From Noviherbaspirillum humi (GTDB taxonomy: Bacteria; Pseudomonadota; Gammaproteobacteria; Burkholderiales; Burkholderiaceae_D): DNA of 64,000 bases. The stretch lies in the NCBI RefSeq assembly GCF_900188095.1, contig NZ_FZOT01000013.1:96393-160392 (forward strand), written 5' to 3'. How positions within the stretch are numbered: the stretch's first letter is position 1; each line of letters begins with the position of its first letter. Both the position numbers and the translations under genes were made by a program. Shown piece after piece: positions 43,767 to 52,580 of the stretch. The notes beneath the pieces are model-generated. The model did no database searches. It had not been told where the DNA came from and saw only the letters and a program-made list of their open reading frames with translations.

Positions 43767-44849
43767 ATGGTGCCCGGACAACTTCTTGGCAGGCATAAGC
43801 GTCCCGCCGCCTGACTCGCTGGCCAGTTGAGGCGGGGCCCGCGCCGTCGACAGGTGCGCGAAGCCGCTTCCGGCACTGCCGCATAATCGTTTCCGTCACC
43901 TGCGGCACGCGGCTTCGTTAACCGCATCGAGACGTAGTGCTCGGAAAAGACCTAAGTGCGCCAGAAAATTAACGGTGCGCGCTTTCGCGGCATCGCGATG
44001 ATTAATGATGCTGTCCGCGGCGGCTGGTCAGCGAGGCTGCTGACGCAATCGTCTGCTTGACGCTGGTTGTCGTCAGCTGCGGCGATTTGGACATGCGTGC
44101 CCGGGTACGTGCCACTGCTGCCATCGAGACGAATGGAGCGATCGGGCGGTTCCGCCGGTGATTCACAGCAGAAGCACGGAAATAAGCGAGTGACGCGAGG
44201 CACTTCGACATTATGGCCAGCATGTCGATGCCGACGGCAGGTGCATGCCTTGCAAAAGCCGTCACAGCGATTTACATCACAAGGTCGCTCCGCGCTTGAG
44301 TGGCCTCTCATAGCGCAGACCTTGGGCTCGAGCGACCCGGATAGCAAACCTGCCGCACCAAACGGATTTTTCCAAAGACCCTTGACTTCCAGTCTTGAGG
44401 TTCTACGATTCAGAAGTCGCGTTGACTTGCATGAGCGGGACGCGTCGGGTACGACGCCAGATCCTCCTTGCGAATTGTCGGGTGAGGGCGCTATCTTCCG
44501 CATGGGCGGAAAGACTATTGGCTAATGGGTGCCAATAGGCCTCGCGCAGCAAAGGTGCATCGTGTCTCCGCCTGGACTGCCCGGCATGGTTGGTTGATAT
44601 CGTCAGCGCGTATGAATGCGCCCCGGGCGCTGGGCCACACCGCGTGCCGGTGAAATCCATATGACGGCTTGTTGTCGGGTGACGGCGTTTGCCCTGGCGA
44701 AGCCGGATCCGAAGGTGTGACTTAACCGCTCTGTGCCGTCAGCTCGCTCCGGGGCGGCTCATCGCCGCTGCGCATGAACGCTTGATGTTCCACACCAAGC
44801 CCTGCACGCCGATCAACGCAAGTGCCCGCATGACGGGCGGAGGTGAATC
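43767..44849. other. Long stretch without a recognisable gene
   Basis: About 1.1 kb. Open frames exist on both strands (up to ~180 codons on the minus strand) but their translations are Cys-, Arg- and Ser-rich without known domains, typical of decayed or non-coding GC-rich DNA. It holds a SoxR-box-like promoter at 44382-44409 and a small dyad ATTGGC-N8-GCCAAT near 44517-44536. The last bases contain GGAGGTGA before the MauG-like start. Confidence 0.4.
44382..44409 (+). promoter_or_regulatory. MerR/SoxR-like promoter with short spacer
   Basis: TTGACT (44382-44387) and TACGAT (44404-44409) are 16 bp apart. A dyad ACTTCCAG-T-CTTGAGGT (44386-44401... arms in the spacer) resembles the SoxR box, CCTCAAG-N4-CTTGAGG, with about three central bases missing. 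MerR-type promoters normally have 19-20 bp spacers, so this one would not need DNA distortion. No MerR-family gene is recognisable nearby. Confidence 0.4.
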
Positions 44850-46373
44850 ATGTGGCCGAGAAAAACGCGACTCATCAGTTCCGCCATCGTATACCTGGCT
44901 GCGGTGCTGGTCTTGTCATCGTGCGGCGGCGATACGCGCGATCGAACCGATCGGCTGCTTTCCAGCAAAGATTCAGTGCAGCCGGACCCGGCAGTACGGA
45001 CGGCCGAACAGCCTGCCGACAGCGCCTCGGACACGGGCGGAACGCTTCTGCAAGCCGACGGCAACGACAGCGGCAAGGCGGTGACTTTCAGCGCGATGGG
45101 TGCGATCGACAAGACCAATCCCTTCTTCAAACCCTTCGGTAACGGACGCACCTGCGAGAGCTGCCATCAGCAAAACGACGGCTGGTCGATCACGCCCCGG
45201 CATCTGCGCGAACGTTTCGTGCAGACGGCGGGCAATGACCCGATCTTCGCATTGGTGGATGGCGCCAATTCACCGCTCGCCGATGTGTCGACGGCGGACG
45301 CGAAGCAGGCCGCCTACAGCCTGCTGCTCGCCAAGGGCTTGATACGGGTTGGCTTGGGCATTCCCGACGGCGCGGAATTCGAGCTGATCAGAACCGATGA
45401 TCCCTACGGGTTCGCCAGCGCAAAGGAATTGTCTCTGTATCGCCGGCCGCTGCCGAGCACCAACCTGAGATTTCTGAGCACGGTGATGTGGGACGCGCGC
45501 GAGACCTCCAGTGATCCCAATTCGATCATCTGCATCGTGGGGACGGCCAATTGCTTTGCACCGCTCAATGTGAATCTGGCGCGCCAGTCGGACGGCGCCG
45601 TGCGCGGGCATGCCGAAGCGGTACTTGGCTTGACGGAAGATGAACAGCAGGCCATCGTCACATTCGAAATGTCGCTCTTCACGGCGCAGGTCTACGACAA
45701 TGCAGCGCAGATGCTGACGTACGAAGGCGGGCGCGGCGGGCCGGCCAGGCTGGCGACGCAAGATTTTTATTTTGGGATCAATGATGTGCTGGCGGGCGAC
45801 TATCGGACTCATCAACCGTTCGATCCGAATGTAATGACGCTATACCAAGCCTGGCGTGACATTCCCGAGGCACCGAAATCCGCCACCGGCGTTGCACGCG
45901 CCAGGCGCGCGATTGCTCGCGGCGAGCTACTGTTCAATACCAAGCCGATCGATATCGTCGGCGTGGGCGGGATCAATGACGACTTGAAGGTCCCCGTATT
46001 CAAGGGAACATGCACAACCTGCCACGATGCGCCCAACTCGGGTAATCACTCCACCCCGATGCCGCTCAATATCGGTCTGTCCGATGCATCCCGTCGTACG
46101 CCGGATATGCCGTTGTACGCGCTGAAACACAAATTCACGGGCGAAGTCATCGAAACGACGGATCCGGGCCGCGCTTTACTGACGGGATTATGGAAGGATG
46201 TCGGCCGATTCAAGGGCCCCGTTTTGAGAGGACTGGCAGCGCGGCCCCCTTACTTCCACAACGGCTCGGCGCAAGACCTGGAAGCGGTCGTGGATTTCTA
46301 CGATACGCGCTTCAACATCGGCTTCACGGAAGAGGAGAGAGCCGATCTCGCTGCGTTCCTGAAGGCTCTTTGA
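44850..46373 (+). CDS. MauG/cytochrome-c-peroxidase-like dihaem lipoprotein
   Basis: A 507-residue dihaem protein. A lipobox (LVLSSCGGD) marks a lipoprotein. Haem sites are CESCH (near residue 102) and CTTCH (near 391). Near the C-terminus, GLAARPPYFHNGSAQDLEAVVDFY is the normal helix and ligand region of the CCP/MauG family. It should be periplasmic and may reduce peroxide or oxidise a partner protein. A Ser/Asp-rich linker follows the lipobox. GGAGGTGAATC before the ATG is an excellent ribosome site. The nearby cytochrome c with an FTR1-type N-terminal region suggests an iron or oxidative-stress link. Confidence 0.85.
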   Translation: MWPRKTRLISSAIVYLAAVLVLSSCGGDTRDRTDRLLSSKDSVQPDPAVRTAEQPADSASDTGGTLLQADGNDSGKAVTFSAMGAIDKTNPFFKPFGNGRTCESCHQQNDGWSITPRHLRERFVQTAGNDPIFALVDGANSPLADVSTADAKQAAYSLLLAKGLIRVGLGIPDGAEFELIRTDDPYGFASAKELSLYRRPLPSTNLRFLSTVMWDARETSSDPNSIICIVGTANCFAPLNVNLARQSDGAVRGHAEAVLGLTEDEQQAIVTFEMSLFTAQVYDNAAQMLTYEGGRGGPARLATQDFYFGINDVLAGDYRTHQPFDPNVMTLYQAWRDIPEAPKSATGVARARRAIARGELLFNTKPIDIVGVGGINDDLKVPVFKGTCTTCHDAPNSGNHSTPMPLNIGLSDASRRTPDMPLYALKHKFTGEVIETTDPGRALLTGLWKDVGRFKGPVLRGLAARPPYFHNGSAQDLEAVVDFYDTRFNIGFTEEERADLAAFLKAL

Positions 46374-46439
46374 AGTTCGCTCAAGCCGAGGCATGACGCA
46401 GCCATGGTCGCGCCCGCCGGCCTCAAGCTCCGCCTGATG

Positions 46440-46505
46440 CAGCCGTTCCATCACTTGCTTGGGCGCCGTCATCTTGAATTCTTCTGCGTGCCGCTGGCCG
46501 CTCAT
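46440..46505 (-). mobile_element. Remnant of an IS3-family orfA
   Basis: From ATG 46505 the minus strand reads MSGQRHAEEFKMTAPKQVMERLH, the usual beginning of IS3-group OrfA proteins (RHxEEFKxxAVKQVxERGH), with AAAGGAAGG as ribosome site. After about 22 codons the similarity stops, before the helix-turn-helix would be complete. No inverted repeats or orfB are seen. It is a scar of an insertion sequence. The rest of the 46374-46804 gap holds an 8-bp hairpin (CCATCGCC-GTAG-GGCGATGG, 46630-46649) without a T-tract. Confidence 0.5.
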
Positions 46506-46804
46506 CAGCCTTCCTTTCGCCAAACCGCAGGGCTCGGAAACCTCCTTGGCAGGGGAGGCGATTCAGACTTCCGGCATCCGCTCATCGAATCCGGCCTCCT
46601 GGCCCTTGGCATCCATCGCTGAAACGACACCATCGCCGTAGGGCGATGGCGGTGCCGTTCGAGATTCGGGACACTCGAAACGCGTGTTCGCAAGCGCCGC
46701 TGACGGAGATCAAGATTGCAAAATGCCAGTGTGAAAGTATTGCAGGAATTCAAATAGCGCTGGTGCGCTGGCTGTCGCTGCCCAACGCTCGCAGGGAGTA
46801 ATCG

Positions 46805-47977
46805 ATGAAATTGCGATATTGTGTTCCGATCCTGCTGTTCACGGTTTCAGTCGCCGTCCAGGCCCAGGCGCCCGCCTGCGCGACCGGAGAAAAATCGCGC
46901 CAGACTTGGCAGATGCTGGACTACATCGCCGTCGACTACGGCAGCGCGGTTGCCAACGCCAAGGTGATCGACGCGGACGAGTATGCTGAAATGCGCGAAT
47001 TCTCCGCCGCGATCGAGCGAGAAATCGGCTCCCTGTCCAGCAAGCCGGAAAAGGCCGCATTGCTGCAGCGGGCCACCGCTCTGACAGCGCTTATCGAGCG
47101 CAAGGCGGGGAGTTCGGAGGTGGCCCAGCAGGCGCGTCACGTCGCCGAGCAGTTGCTGGCTGCTTATCCGTTTCCGATCGCGCCGGCTCAGGCGCCCAAG
47201 CTGGCGCAAGGAGAGAAGCTCTATCAGGCGCAGTGTGCGGCCTGTCATGGCGTACAGGGAAAAGGCGATGGGAAGCTGGCCGCAGGCTTGAAGCCGATGC
47301 CCACCGATTTCACCCAGCGCGATCGCGCGGGCCAGCGCAGCCCGCTGGCATTGCATCAGGCGATTACGAGCGGCATTGCGGGCACCGCCATGCAAGGCTA
47401 TGCCAGCCTGTCGGATGAGGATAGGTGGGCGCTGGCTTTCTACGTTTCCACGCTGGCGTATTCGGCACAGGAAAAGGTGGCCGGCAAGGCGCAATGGGAA
47501 GCGGCGCCGGCGCTGCAAGCCAAGGTGCCTGGCCTCGGCGCGCTGGCACAATTAAGCGAAGCCGGATTGCGGCAATCCGGCGTGGCGCAAGCCGGTCCGG
47601 TGGTCGCCTACCTGCGCAGCCAACCCGAACTGGTCAGCCGGTCACCCGCCGCCAGCATCGCCTTCTCCAAAAGCCGCATCAAGGAAAGTCTTGCCGCTGC
47701 GCGCCTGCGGGCCACGCCGGAAGCCATCAGACTGGCGTTGGCCGCCTATCTGGACGGCTTCGAAGCCGTGGAGCCGGCACTGAGAAAACGCGATGAAAAA
47801 CTCACCGCGCTGATCGAAAAGACCATGTCCGAGTACCGCGCGACGGTGACGGAAGAGCATGTGCCCAACGCGATCCGCATTGAGGCTCGCCTGCAAGAAT
47901 TGTTGGACCAGGCACAGCAAACGCTTGCCGCCGCGCCGCGCAAGTCGCTTTGGAATGTGTTGTGGCGGTCCGACTGA
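46805..47977 (+). CDS. Cytochrome c with the N-terminal region of FTR1-fused iron permeases, probably truncated
   Basis: A 390-residue periplasmic protein with a Sec signal (about 1-21), a helical domain, one class I haem site CAACHGVQGKGDG (near residue 145) and a C-terminal helical domain (KRDEKLTALIEKTMSEYRATV). This is the layout of the periplasmic half of cytochrome c-FTR1 proteins, which continue for ~250 residues as an iron permease. Here the protein stops at PRKSLWNVLWRSD, just where the first permease helix should begin. It may be a functional soluble cytochrome or a 3'-deleted gene. GCAGGGAG precedes the ATG. Confidence 0.75.
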   Translation: MKLRYCVPILLFTVSVAVQAQAPACATGEKSRQTWQMLDYIAVDYGSAVANAKVIDADEYAEMREFSAAIEREIGSLSSKPEKAALLQRATALTALIERKAGSSEVAQQARHVAEQLLAAYPFPIAPAQAPKLAQGEKLYQAQCAACHGVQGKGDGKLAAGLKPMPTDFTQRDRAGQRSPLALHQAITSGIAGTAMQGYASLSDEDRWALAFYVSTLAYSAQEKVAGKAQWEAAPALQAKVPGLGALAQLSEAGLRQSGVAQAGPVVAYLRSQPELVSRSPAASIAFSKSRIKESLAAARLRATPEAIRLALAAYLDGFEAVEPALRKRDEKLTALIEKTMSEYRATVTEEHVPNAIRIEARLQELLDQAQQTLAAAPRKSLWNVLWRSD

Positions 47978-48250
47978 CTAGCCGATCCTCTCGATGAGGC
48001 TGCCATCAAAGCCGCTGCGGCAAAAAGCTGGCAGGCCTGCTCTCCCAATTGCCGAAAGAAGAGCGTTACGAGGCGGCGATGAGTGCGCTCTGCAAAAAGG
48101 CGGTTAAATGCGCAGCAGCCCGGTCGGCCCGAACCACTCCGGTCCAGGGCAGTCTTCCTCTTTCGCTTTTCGCAAAGTGCAAGTTCGACCGGAGGACCAG
48201 GCATCCAGCCGGCAAGGTTGCGAACGAGCGAATCGATGGCAGGGTGGCGC
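47978..48250. other. Junk-like stretch with a frameshifted helical fragment
   Basis: Plus-strand pieces DEAAIKAAAAK (ends near 48025) and LAGLLSQLPKEERYEAAMSAL (next frame, to about 48090) look like one amphipathic helical protein broken by a frameshift. I cannot name the family. It may be the tail of a deleted gene, left between the truncated cytochrome and the deacetylase remnant. Confidence 0.3.
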
Positions 48251-48430
48251 CGATTTCACTGCCTTTCGCAAACCAGATGCCGGGCTTGGCAGCCATGGTC
48301 GCCAGCGCCTCGGCGAGATAACGGGCCCGGAACGGATGCCCCATGATGAATGGATGCAGGGGAATCGCCATGACCGTCGGACGTTGCGCGCCTTCCTGGT
48401 AGAGCGCATCGAATTGGTCCTTCAGCACGG
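48251..48430 (-). pseudogene. C-terminal remnant of a polysaccharide deacetylase (PuuE-like)
   Basis: The minus strand reads LKDQFDALYQEGAQRP, VMAIPLHPFIMGHPFRARYL, then AKPGIWFAKGSEI, matching the end of allantoinase/PuuE-like polysaccharide deacetylases (ALHPxIxGxPFR, GVWFATGSEI). The N-terminal ~230 residues are absent, as the sequence upstream is the ribosome site and start region of the Bug gene. The downstream part runs into unrelated sequence. A broken gene. Confidence 0.65.
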
Positions 48431-48474
48431 CGCCGCGGGTGCGTGTGTCACACTAAAACAATCAAGGAGACAAT

Positions 48475-49434
48475 ATGAACACACTGGCGGGGAAGCTTGC
48501 CGCATTCGGGGCCGCGGTCCTGTTTGGGGCGGCCGCGCATGCGGCCGACTATCCGAATCGAAGCATCAAGATCATCGTTCCATTCGCACCCGGCGGCGGT
48601 TCCGACGTCATCACACGCATGCTGGGGGAAAGAATGTCGGCCGACCTGGGGGTGCCCGTCATCGTGGACAACAAGCCGGGAGCCGCCAGCATCATCGGCA
48701 CCGACGCGCTGGCGAAGTCCGCGCCGGACGGCTACACCCTGCTGTTGACCAACAGCGCCATCACCAGCAACCCATGGTTGTACAAGCTGCCTTTCGATAC
48801 GCAGAAGCTCACGCCGGTGACCATGATTGCCAGCGCGCCGCAGCTTTTGGCGGCGCATCCGTCGGCGCCGTTCAGGACGCTCAAGGAATTGATCGCGTTT
48901 GCCAAGGCAAATCCGGAGAAGGTATCGGTCGGCACGGCTGGCGCCGGCCAGCTATCGCATCTCGCGGCTGAATTGCTGCAGCGGGCCAGCGGCACCAAGA
49001 TGACGACGGTGCATTACAAGGGAAGCGGCAACGCATTGAACGACCTGCTGGGCGGCCAGATCATGATGTCGTTCGGTACCGCGCCCGGCTTCATTCCGCA
49101 TATCAAGACCGGTCGAGTGGTCCCGATCGCCGTTTCCAGCGCCGAGCGGATCAAGGCCTTGCCGGACGTGCCCACCGTGGGCGAAACCTTGCCTGGCTAT
49201 GATCTGACGAACTGGTTTGGCATCTTCGCGCCGCCGGAGACACCGAAGCCCATCGTGGACAAGATCTACCAATCGATTTCCCGGGCCCTGTCCAATTCCG
49301 CCGTCAACACCCGCCTGTCGGATGAGGGATTCGATGCCAAAGGCGTCCCGCCGGAGAAGTTCGCTGCATTGTTCCGCGCGGAGATCGCCTACTGGCAGAA
49401 ATTCATCAAAGAGAACAACATCAAGGTCGATTAG
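48475..49434 (+). CDS. Bug/TctC-family periplasmic substrate-binding protein
   Basis: A 319-residue tripartite tricarboxylate transporter binding protein. Sec signal of about 23 residues ending AAHAA; mature start DYPNRSIKIIVPFAPGGGSD; later HYKGSGNALNDLLGGQI and PDVPTVGETLPGYDL. AAGGAG lies before the ATG. The Ldh-type dehydrogenase gene begins a few bases after it, so the two probably form an operon for uptake and oxidation of a 2-hydroxy acid. Confidence 0.92.
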   Translation: MNTLAGKLAAFGAAVLFGAAAHAADYPNRSIKIIVPFAPGGGSDVITRMLGERMSADLGVPVIVDNKPGAASIIGTDALAKSAPDGYTLLLTNSAITSNPWLYKLPFDTQKLTPVTMIASAPQLLAAHPSAPFRTLKELIAFAKANPEKVSVGTAGAGQLSHLAAELLQRASGTKMTTVHYKGSGNALNDLLGGQIMMSFGTAPGFIPHIKTGRVVPIAVSSAERIKALPDVPTVGETLPGYDLTNWFGIFAPPETPKPIVDKIYQSISRALSNSAVNTRLSDEGFDAKGVPPEKFAALFRAEIAYWQKFIKENNIKVD

Positions 49435-49445
49435 GAAACATGGTC

Positions 49446-50528
49446 ATGAGTGATTTGGATACTGCGGCGGCGCCGCAAGGCGAGCGCGTTTCCCCTGAAA
49501 AATTGAAGGACTTCGTCACGGCGGTCTATCAGAGCGCCGGCGTGCTGGAAGCGGAAGCGCGCTTTACCGCCGACACGCTGGTCCAGGCCGACCTGTGGGG
49601 GCATCAGTCGCACGGCGTGTTGCGGGTCGGTTGGTACTATGCGCGTTTGCAATCCGGAGCGATGAAGCCCGTCACCAAGCCGGAAACCGTGGTGGACGCG
49701 GGTGCGATTGCCGTGCTGGACGGTCACGATGGAATCGGGCAGGTCATCGCGCGGCACGCCACCGAGGAGGCCGTCAGGCGGGCCAAGCAGCACGGCGTGG
49801 GCGCGGTCGCCGTGCGCAACTCGAACCATTTCGGCACCTGCATGTACTTCACCCGCATGGGATCGGAGCAAGGATGCATCATGCTGCTGACCACCAATGG
49901 CGGCCCGAACATGGCGCCCTGGGGCGGCAGGAAAAAAATGATCGGCACCAATCCCTGGTCGGTGTCGGCGCCGGCCGGGCGCTTCCCGCCCATGGTGATG
50001 GACGTCGCGAATTCCGGCGTCGCGCGCGGCAAGATCTTTCTGGCCCAGCAGCGTCGCGAATCGATACCCGACTCATGGGCCATTGATGCCGAAGGACAGC
50101 CAACGACGGATCCGCGCGCGGCGCTGGAGGGGTTCATCCTGCCGATGGCGGGCCACAAGGGTTACGCCATCGGCGTCATCGTTGACATGCTGTCAGGCGT
50201 GCTCACCGGGAGCGCCTTCCTTGACGATGTCCACGGACCCTACGACCCGGTGAACCGCAGCGGCGCAGGCCACTTCTTCGTCGCATTCAATGTGGAGGCC
50301 TTCCAGCCCAAGGCGCAGTTCGACCGGCGCATGGAAAACTATATCGAGCGTCTCAAGGCGGTGCCCACGGCCGCGGGGTTCGAGGAAGTCTTCTATCCAG
50401 GCGAAATCGAGGTGCGCAACGAAGCCAGGCATCGGGAGCAAGGATTGTTTCTTCCCGAGGATACGCTCGCAGATCTGGAGCGGGTCGCGCAGCGGGCGGG
50501 AATTCGCGGGTACTCGCTCACAGAGTGA
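49446..50528 (+). CDS. Ldh/MDH2-family NAD(P)-dependent dehydrogenase
   Basis: A 360-residue oxidoreductase of the malate/L-sulfolactate/ureidoglycolate dehydrogenase family (not the classical Rossmann LDH). Catalytic landmarks: DLWGHQSHGV (His) and RNSNHFGTCMYF (His), TNPWSVSAPAG, and GHKGYAIGVIVDMLSGVLTG. It reduces a 2-oxo acid or oxidises a 2-hydroxy acid with NAD(P). The ATG at 49446 is preferred since the AGGA at 49433-49436 is nine bases before it and only three before the ATG at 49440. It follows the Bug gene almost without gap. Confidence 0.88.
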   Translation: MSDLDTAAAPQGERVSPEKLKDFVTAVYQSAGVLEAEARFTADTLVQADLWGHQSHGVLRVGWYYARLQSGAMKPVTKPETVVDAGAIAVLDGHDGIGQVIARHATEEAVRRAKQHGVGAVAVRNSNHFGTCMYFTRMGSEQGCIMLLTTNGGPNMAPWGGRKKMIGTNPWSVSAPAGRFPPMVMDVANSGVARGKIFLAQQRRESIPDSWAIDAEGQPTTDPRAALEGFILPMAGHKGYAIGVIVDMLSGVLTGSAFLDDVHGPYDPVNRSGAGHFFVAFNVEAFQPKAQFDRRMENYIERLKAVPTAAGFEEVFYPGEIEVRNEARHREQGLFLPEDTLADLERVAQRAGIRGYSLTE

Positions 50529-50960
50529 ATGACGGGGCCTTGCAAGGGCGGGCGACACTGCAGGAAGCGCAGCGCATCCAGTGACTTTTCAATGGCGTGC
50601 AGCGCCGGGGCGGTGGGCCGCTTCAACGCGAAGACCATCGCCTCCATCTCGTCCTCTCGTCCGGCATGACCAGTGCCGCATAAAGTGCCGGCCCGCCTGG
50701 CAATTTCCAACGCATCGATTTCTTCGATTTTGCTAACGAGTCGCCGGCAGCGAAAAGGGAAAGTCTGGTTGCGCTGAAATCCTCGGCAGACCGGATTGCG
50801 CGGCGGCCGGCGCACGATGCCTCACCAGGTAGAGACGTAGCTTTCCTTGGCCCTGGCTCGGCGACGGTTGTCGGACTTGATGGAGCAGCGTTTCCGGCAA
50901 GTTGCCCATGCCATTCCAATCCACTCGAGCAGCTTCACCACGCCGTTTGAGTAAAGCAGC
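50529..50960. other. Gene-free stretch
   Basis: Between the convergent dehydrogenase and diguanylate cyclase genes. A minus-strand frame contains an Ala- and Glu-rich helical piece (DEMEAMVFALKRPTAPALHA) but no ribosome site or known family. No clear terminator. Confidence 0.35.
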
Positions 50961-52154
50961 CTATTTGACTCTTTTCAGGCGATTGCTTCCCATCGAACCC
51001 AGGTCTGGCGCAATCCGCAGCTGGTCTCGCCCGCCGTCTTTTGCTTCGTACAGCGCTTTATCCGCTTGGCCCATCATCTGGGTCCAGGTCTGGAACGGTT
51101 GCGCGCCGGTGTGTATGGCGAAGCCAATGCTGGCGGTGACACGCGTCTGGCTGGGGAAGCGATGGTTCCTGATGGCCTCGAGCAGGCGCTTTCCGAATGC
51201 CTCTGCGCCTTCATGGTCGATGCCGGGCAAAACCATGCAGAACTCTTCGCCGCCGTACCGGCCCACCAGATCGGTACCGCGGCAGGCTTCCTTCAACACC
51301 CGGGCCATTTCGACGAGCACCGAATCCCCGTTTTCATGCCCGAGGCTGTCATTGATTTTCTTGAAATGGTCAATGTCGAGGTAGGCAACCGCCAGCGGCT
51401 GGCCGGTACGCCCCGCCAGCTCGAGTTCCCGCTCGCCTCCGGCAACCAGTGCCCGCCTGTTGAGCAGTTCCGTCAGTTCGTCGTGCGTGGCGAGGTGATG
51501 CTTGATGTGCACCAGCTTTTCGAAGTACAGCATCAAGAGTCCGGATGAAAACAGAAGCAATCCGATGAGGGGGGCGAAATACACGACGATGACGCCCAGC
51601 CCGGAGGTCTTTGCCGGACTGACCACAAATTCTTGGAGACCGAATGCCACACCGGTCAAGCGAGCCGCCATGGCAGCGACGAGCAAGGCCAGTGCGCCCA
51701 GCGTCAGCGTCCGGCCAAAGGAGACGCTGCCGTACCGCTGGCGCCAGATCGCCATCAGGCATAGCAGATAAATCCAGCCCGCGGTCGCGCTGAACAACGC
51801 GTTTCGGTAGATTATCGACGCGCCGTTGAACAGGACGAGTGCATAGGCGATGACGAAGGCCGCCAGGATGGACCAGCCAAAGCGACTTCTTGGCGACCCA
51901 TAAAAGGCCTGGATTCCCCACCACTGCGTCACCATGCCCGCCACGAAAGCGCTGTTTCCCAGCGTGAGAAGCAGGTAATTGGAAGCGCCCCCGTTCAGCA
52001 AGACGAAGAGGATGCCGATGCCAGTCAAGACGCCGGACGTTGCCCAGTATTTGGTGCAGCGTTCGTCACGCGTGGCGTAGAAGGCCCCCGTCATGGTAAC
52101 TGCCACGCAAAGCTGCACGAGTACCAGCGAGAAGGCCGCAGTCTTAGCATCCAT
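50961..52154 (-). CDS. Membrane diguanylate cyclase
   Basis: A 397-residue inner-membrane protein. About six or seven hydrophobic helices (residues 1-215) form an unassigned sensor, followed by a GGDEF domain (about 225-385). The active-site motif is RYGGEEF, and the inhibitory RxxD site (RGTD) lies five residues before it, so the enzyme should make cyclic di-GMP with product feedback. There is no EAL domain. It is monocistronic. Confidence 0.92.
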   Translation of the reverse strand: MDAKTAAFSLVLVQLCVAVTMTGAFYATRDERCTKYWATSGVLTGIGILFVLLNGGASNYLLLTLGNSAFVAGMVTQWWGIQAFYGSPRSRFGWSILAAFVIAYALVLFNGASIIYRNALFSATAGWIYLLCLMAIWRQRYGSVSFGRTLTLGALALLVAAMAARLTGVAFGLQEFVVSPAKTSGLGVIVVYFAPLIGLLLFSSGLLMLYFEKLVHIKHHLATHDELTELLNRRALVAGGERELELAGRTGQPLAVAYLDIDHFKKINDSLGHENGDSVLVEMARVLKEACRGTDLVGRYGGEEFCMVLPGIDHEGAEAFGKRLLEAIRNHRFPSQTRVTASIGFAIHTGAQPFQTWTQMMGQADKALYEAKDGGRDQLRIAPDLGSMGSNRLKRVK

Positions 52155-52580
52155 TTCAGCTTATCCGATACGGCAGAACACGCGCCTAGTGTACAGAAGT
52201 TTCTTTTGGGAAAACAGGTGGCGCAGTGTTGCCATGCAAGTCCTGGTGAGTGGTAACCCGTTGAGCCATTTTTGTCGTGCCATCGAAACTTGCTAAAAAA
52301 GCCAGCCCACTTGGACGCGAAAATCGAGGGACGGCCTTGCCGGGCGGCGGGATGTCCTGACTAATGTTCAAAATGACTGAGGTGTGATTGCTGATACGCC
52401 TTCGGGTACTTCCAGTGCGGGCAAGTCTCCGCTTCATCTCTCCTCGGCCATTCGAATCAATTCAGTAGTGCATAGATGGCAATCTGCTATGGGCATGAGC
52501 CAATATGCCAAAATCTGTGCGGGTATTCTGTAGAATTCTGCTGGCTGGAACTTCCCCTCTTCGTCGGAGCAATCCCCCTC
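52155..52580. other. Gene-free stretch before the hybrid kinase
   Basis: The kinase frame is open back to an ATG at 52476, but that part has no ribosome site and a Cys-rich translation, so it is treated as leader. No terminator or clear promoter is seen. Confidence 0.35.

Noticed and set aside
43952..44503. 183-codon minus-strand frame in the 1.1-kb gap
   Set aside because: Cys- and Arg-rich without a conserved motif. I checked for a MerR/SoxR protein because of the nearby dyad and saw none.
46630..46649. Hairpin CCATCGCC-GTAG-GGCGATGG as terminator of the MauG-like gene
   Set aside because: Stem is good but there is no T-tract after it on either strand and it lies over 250 bases beyond the stop codon.
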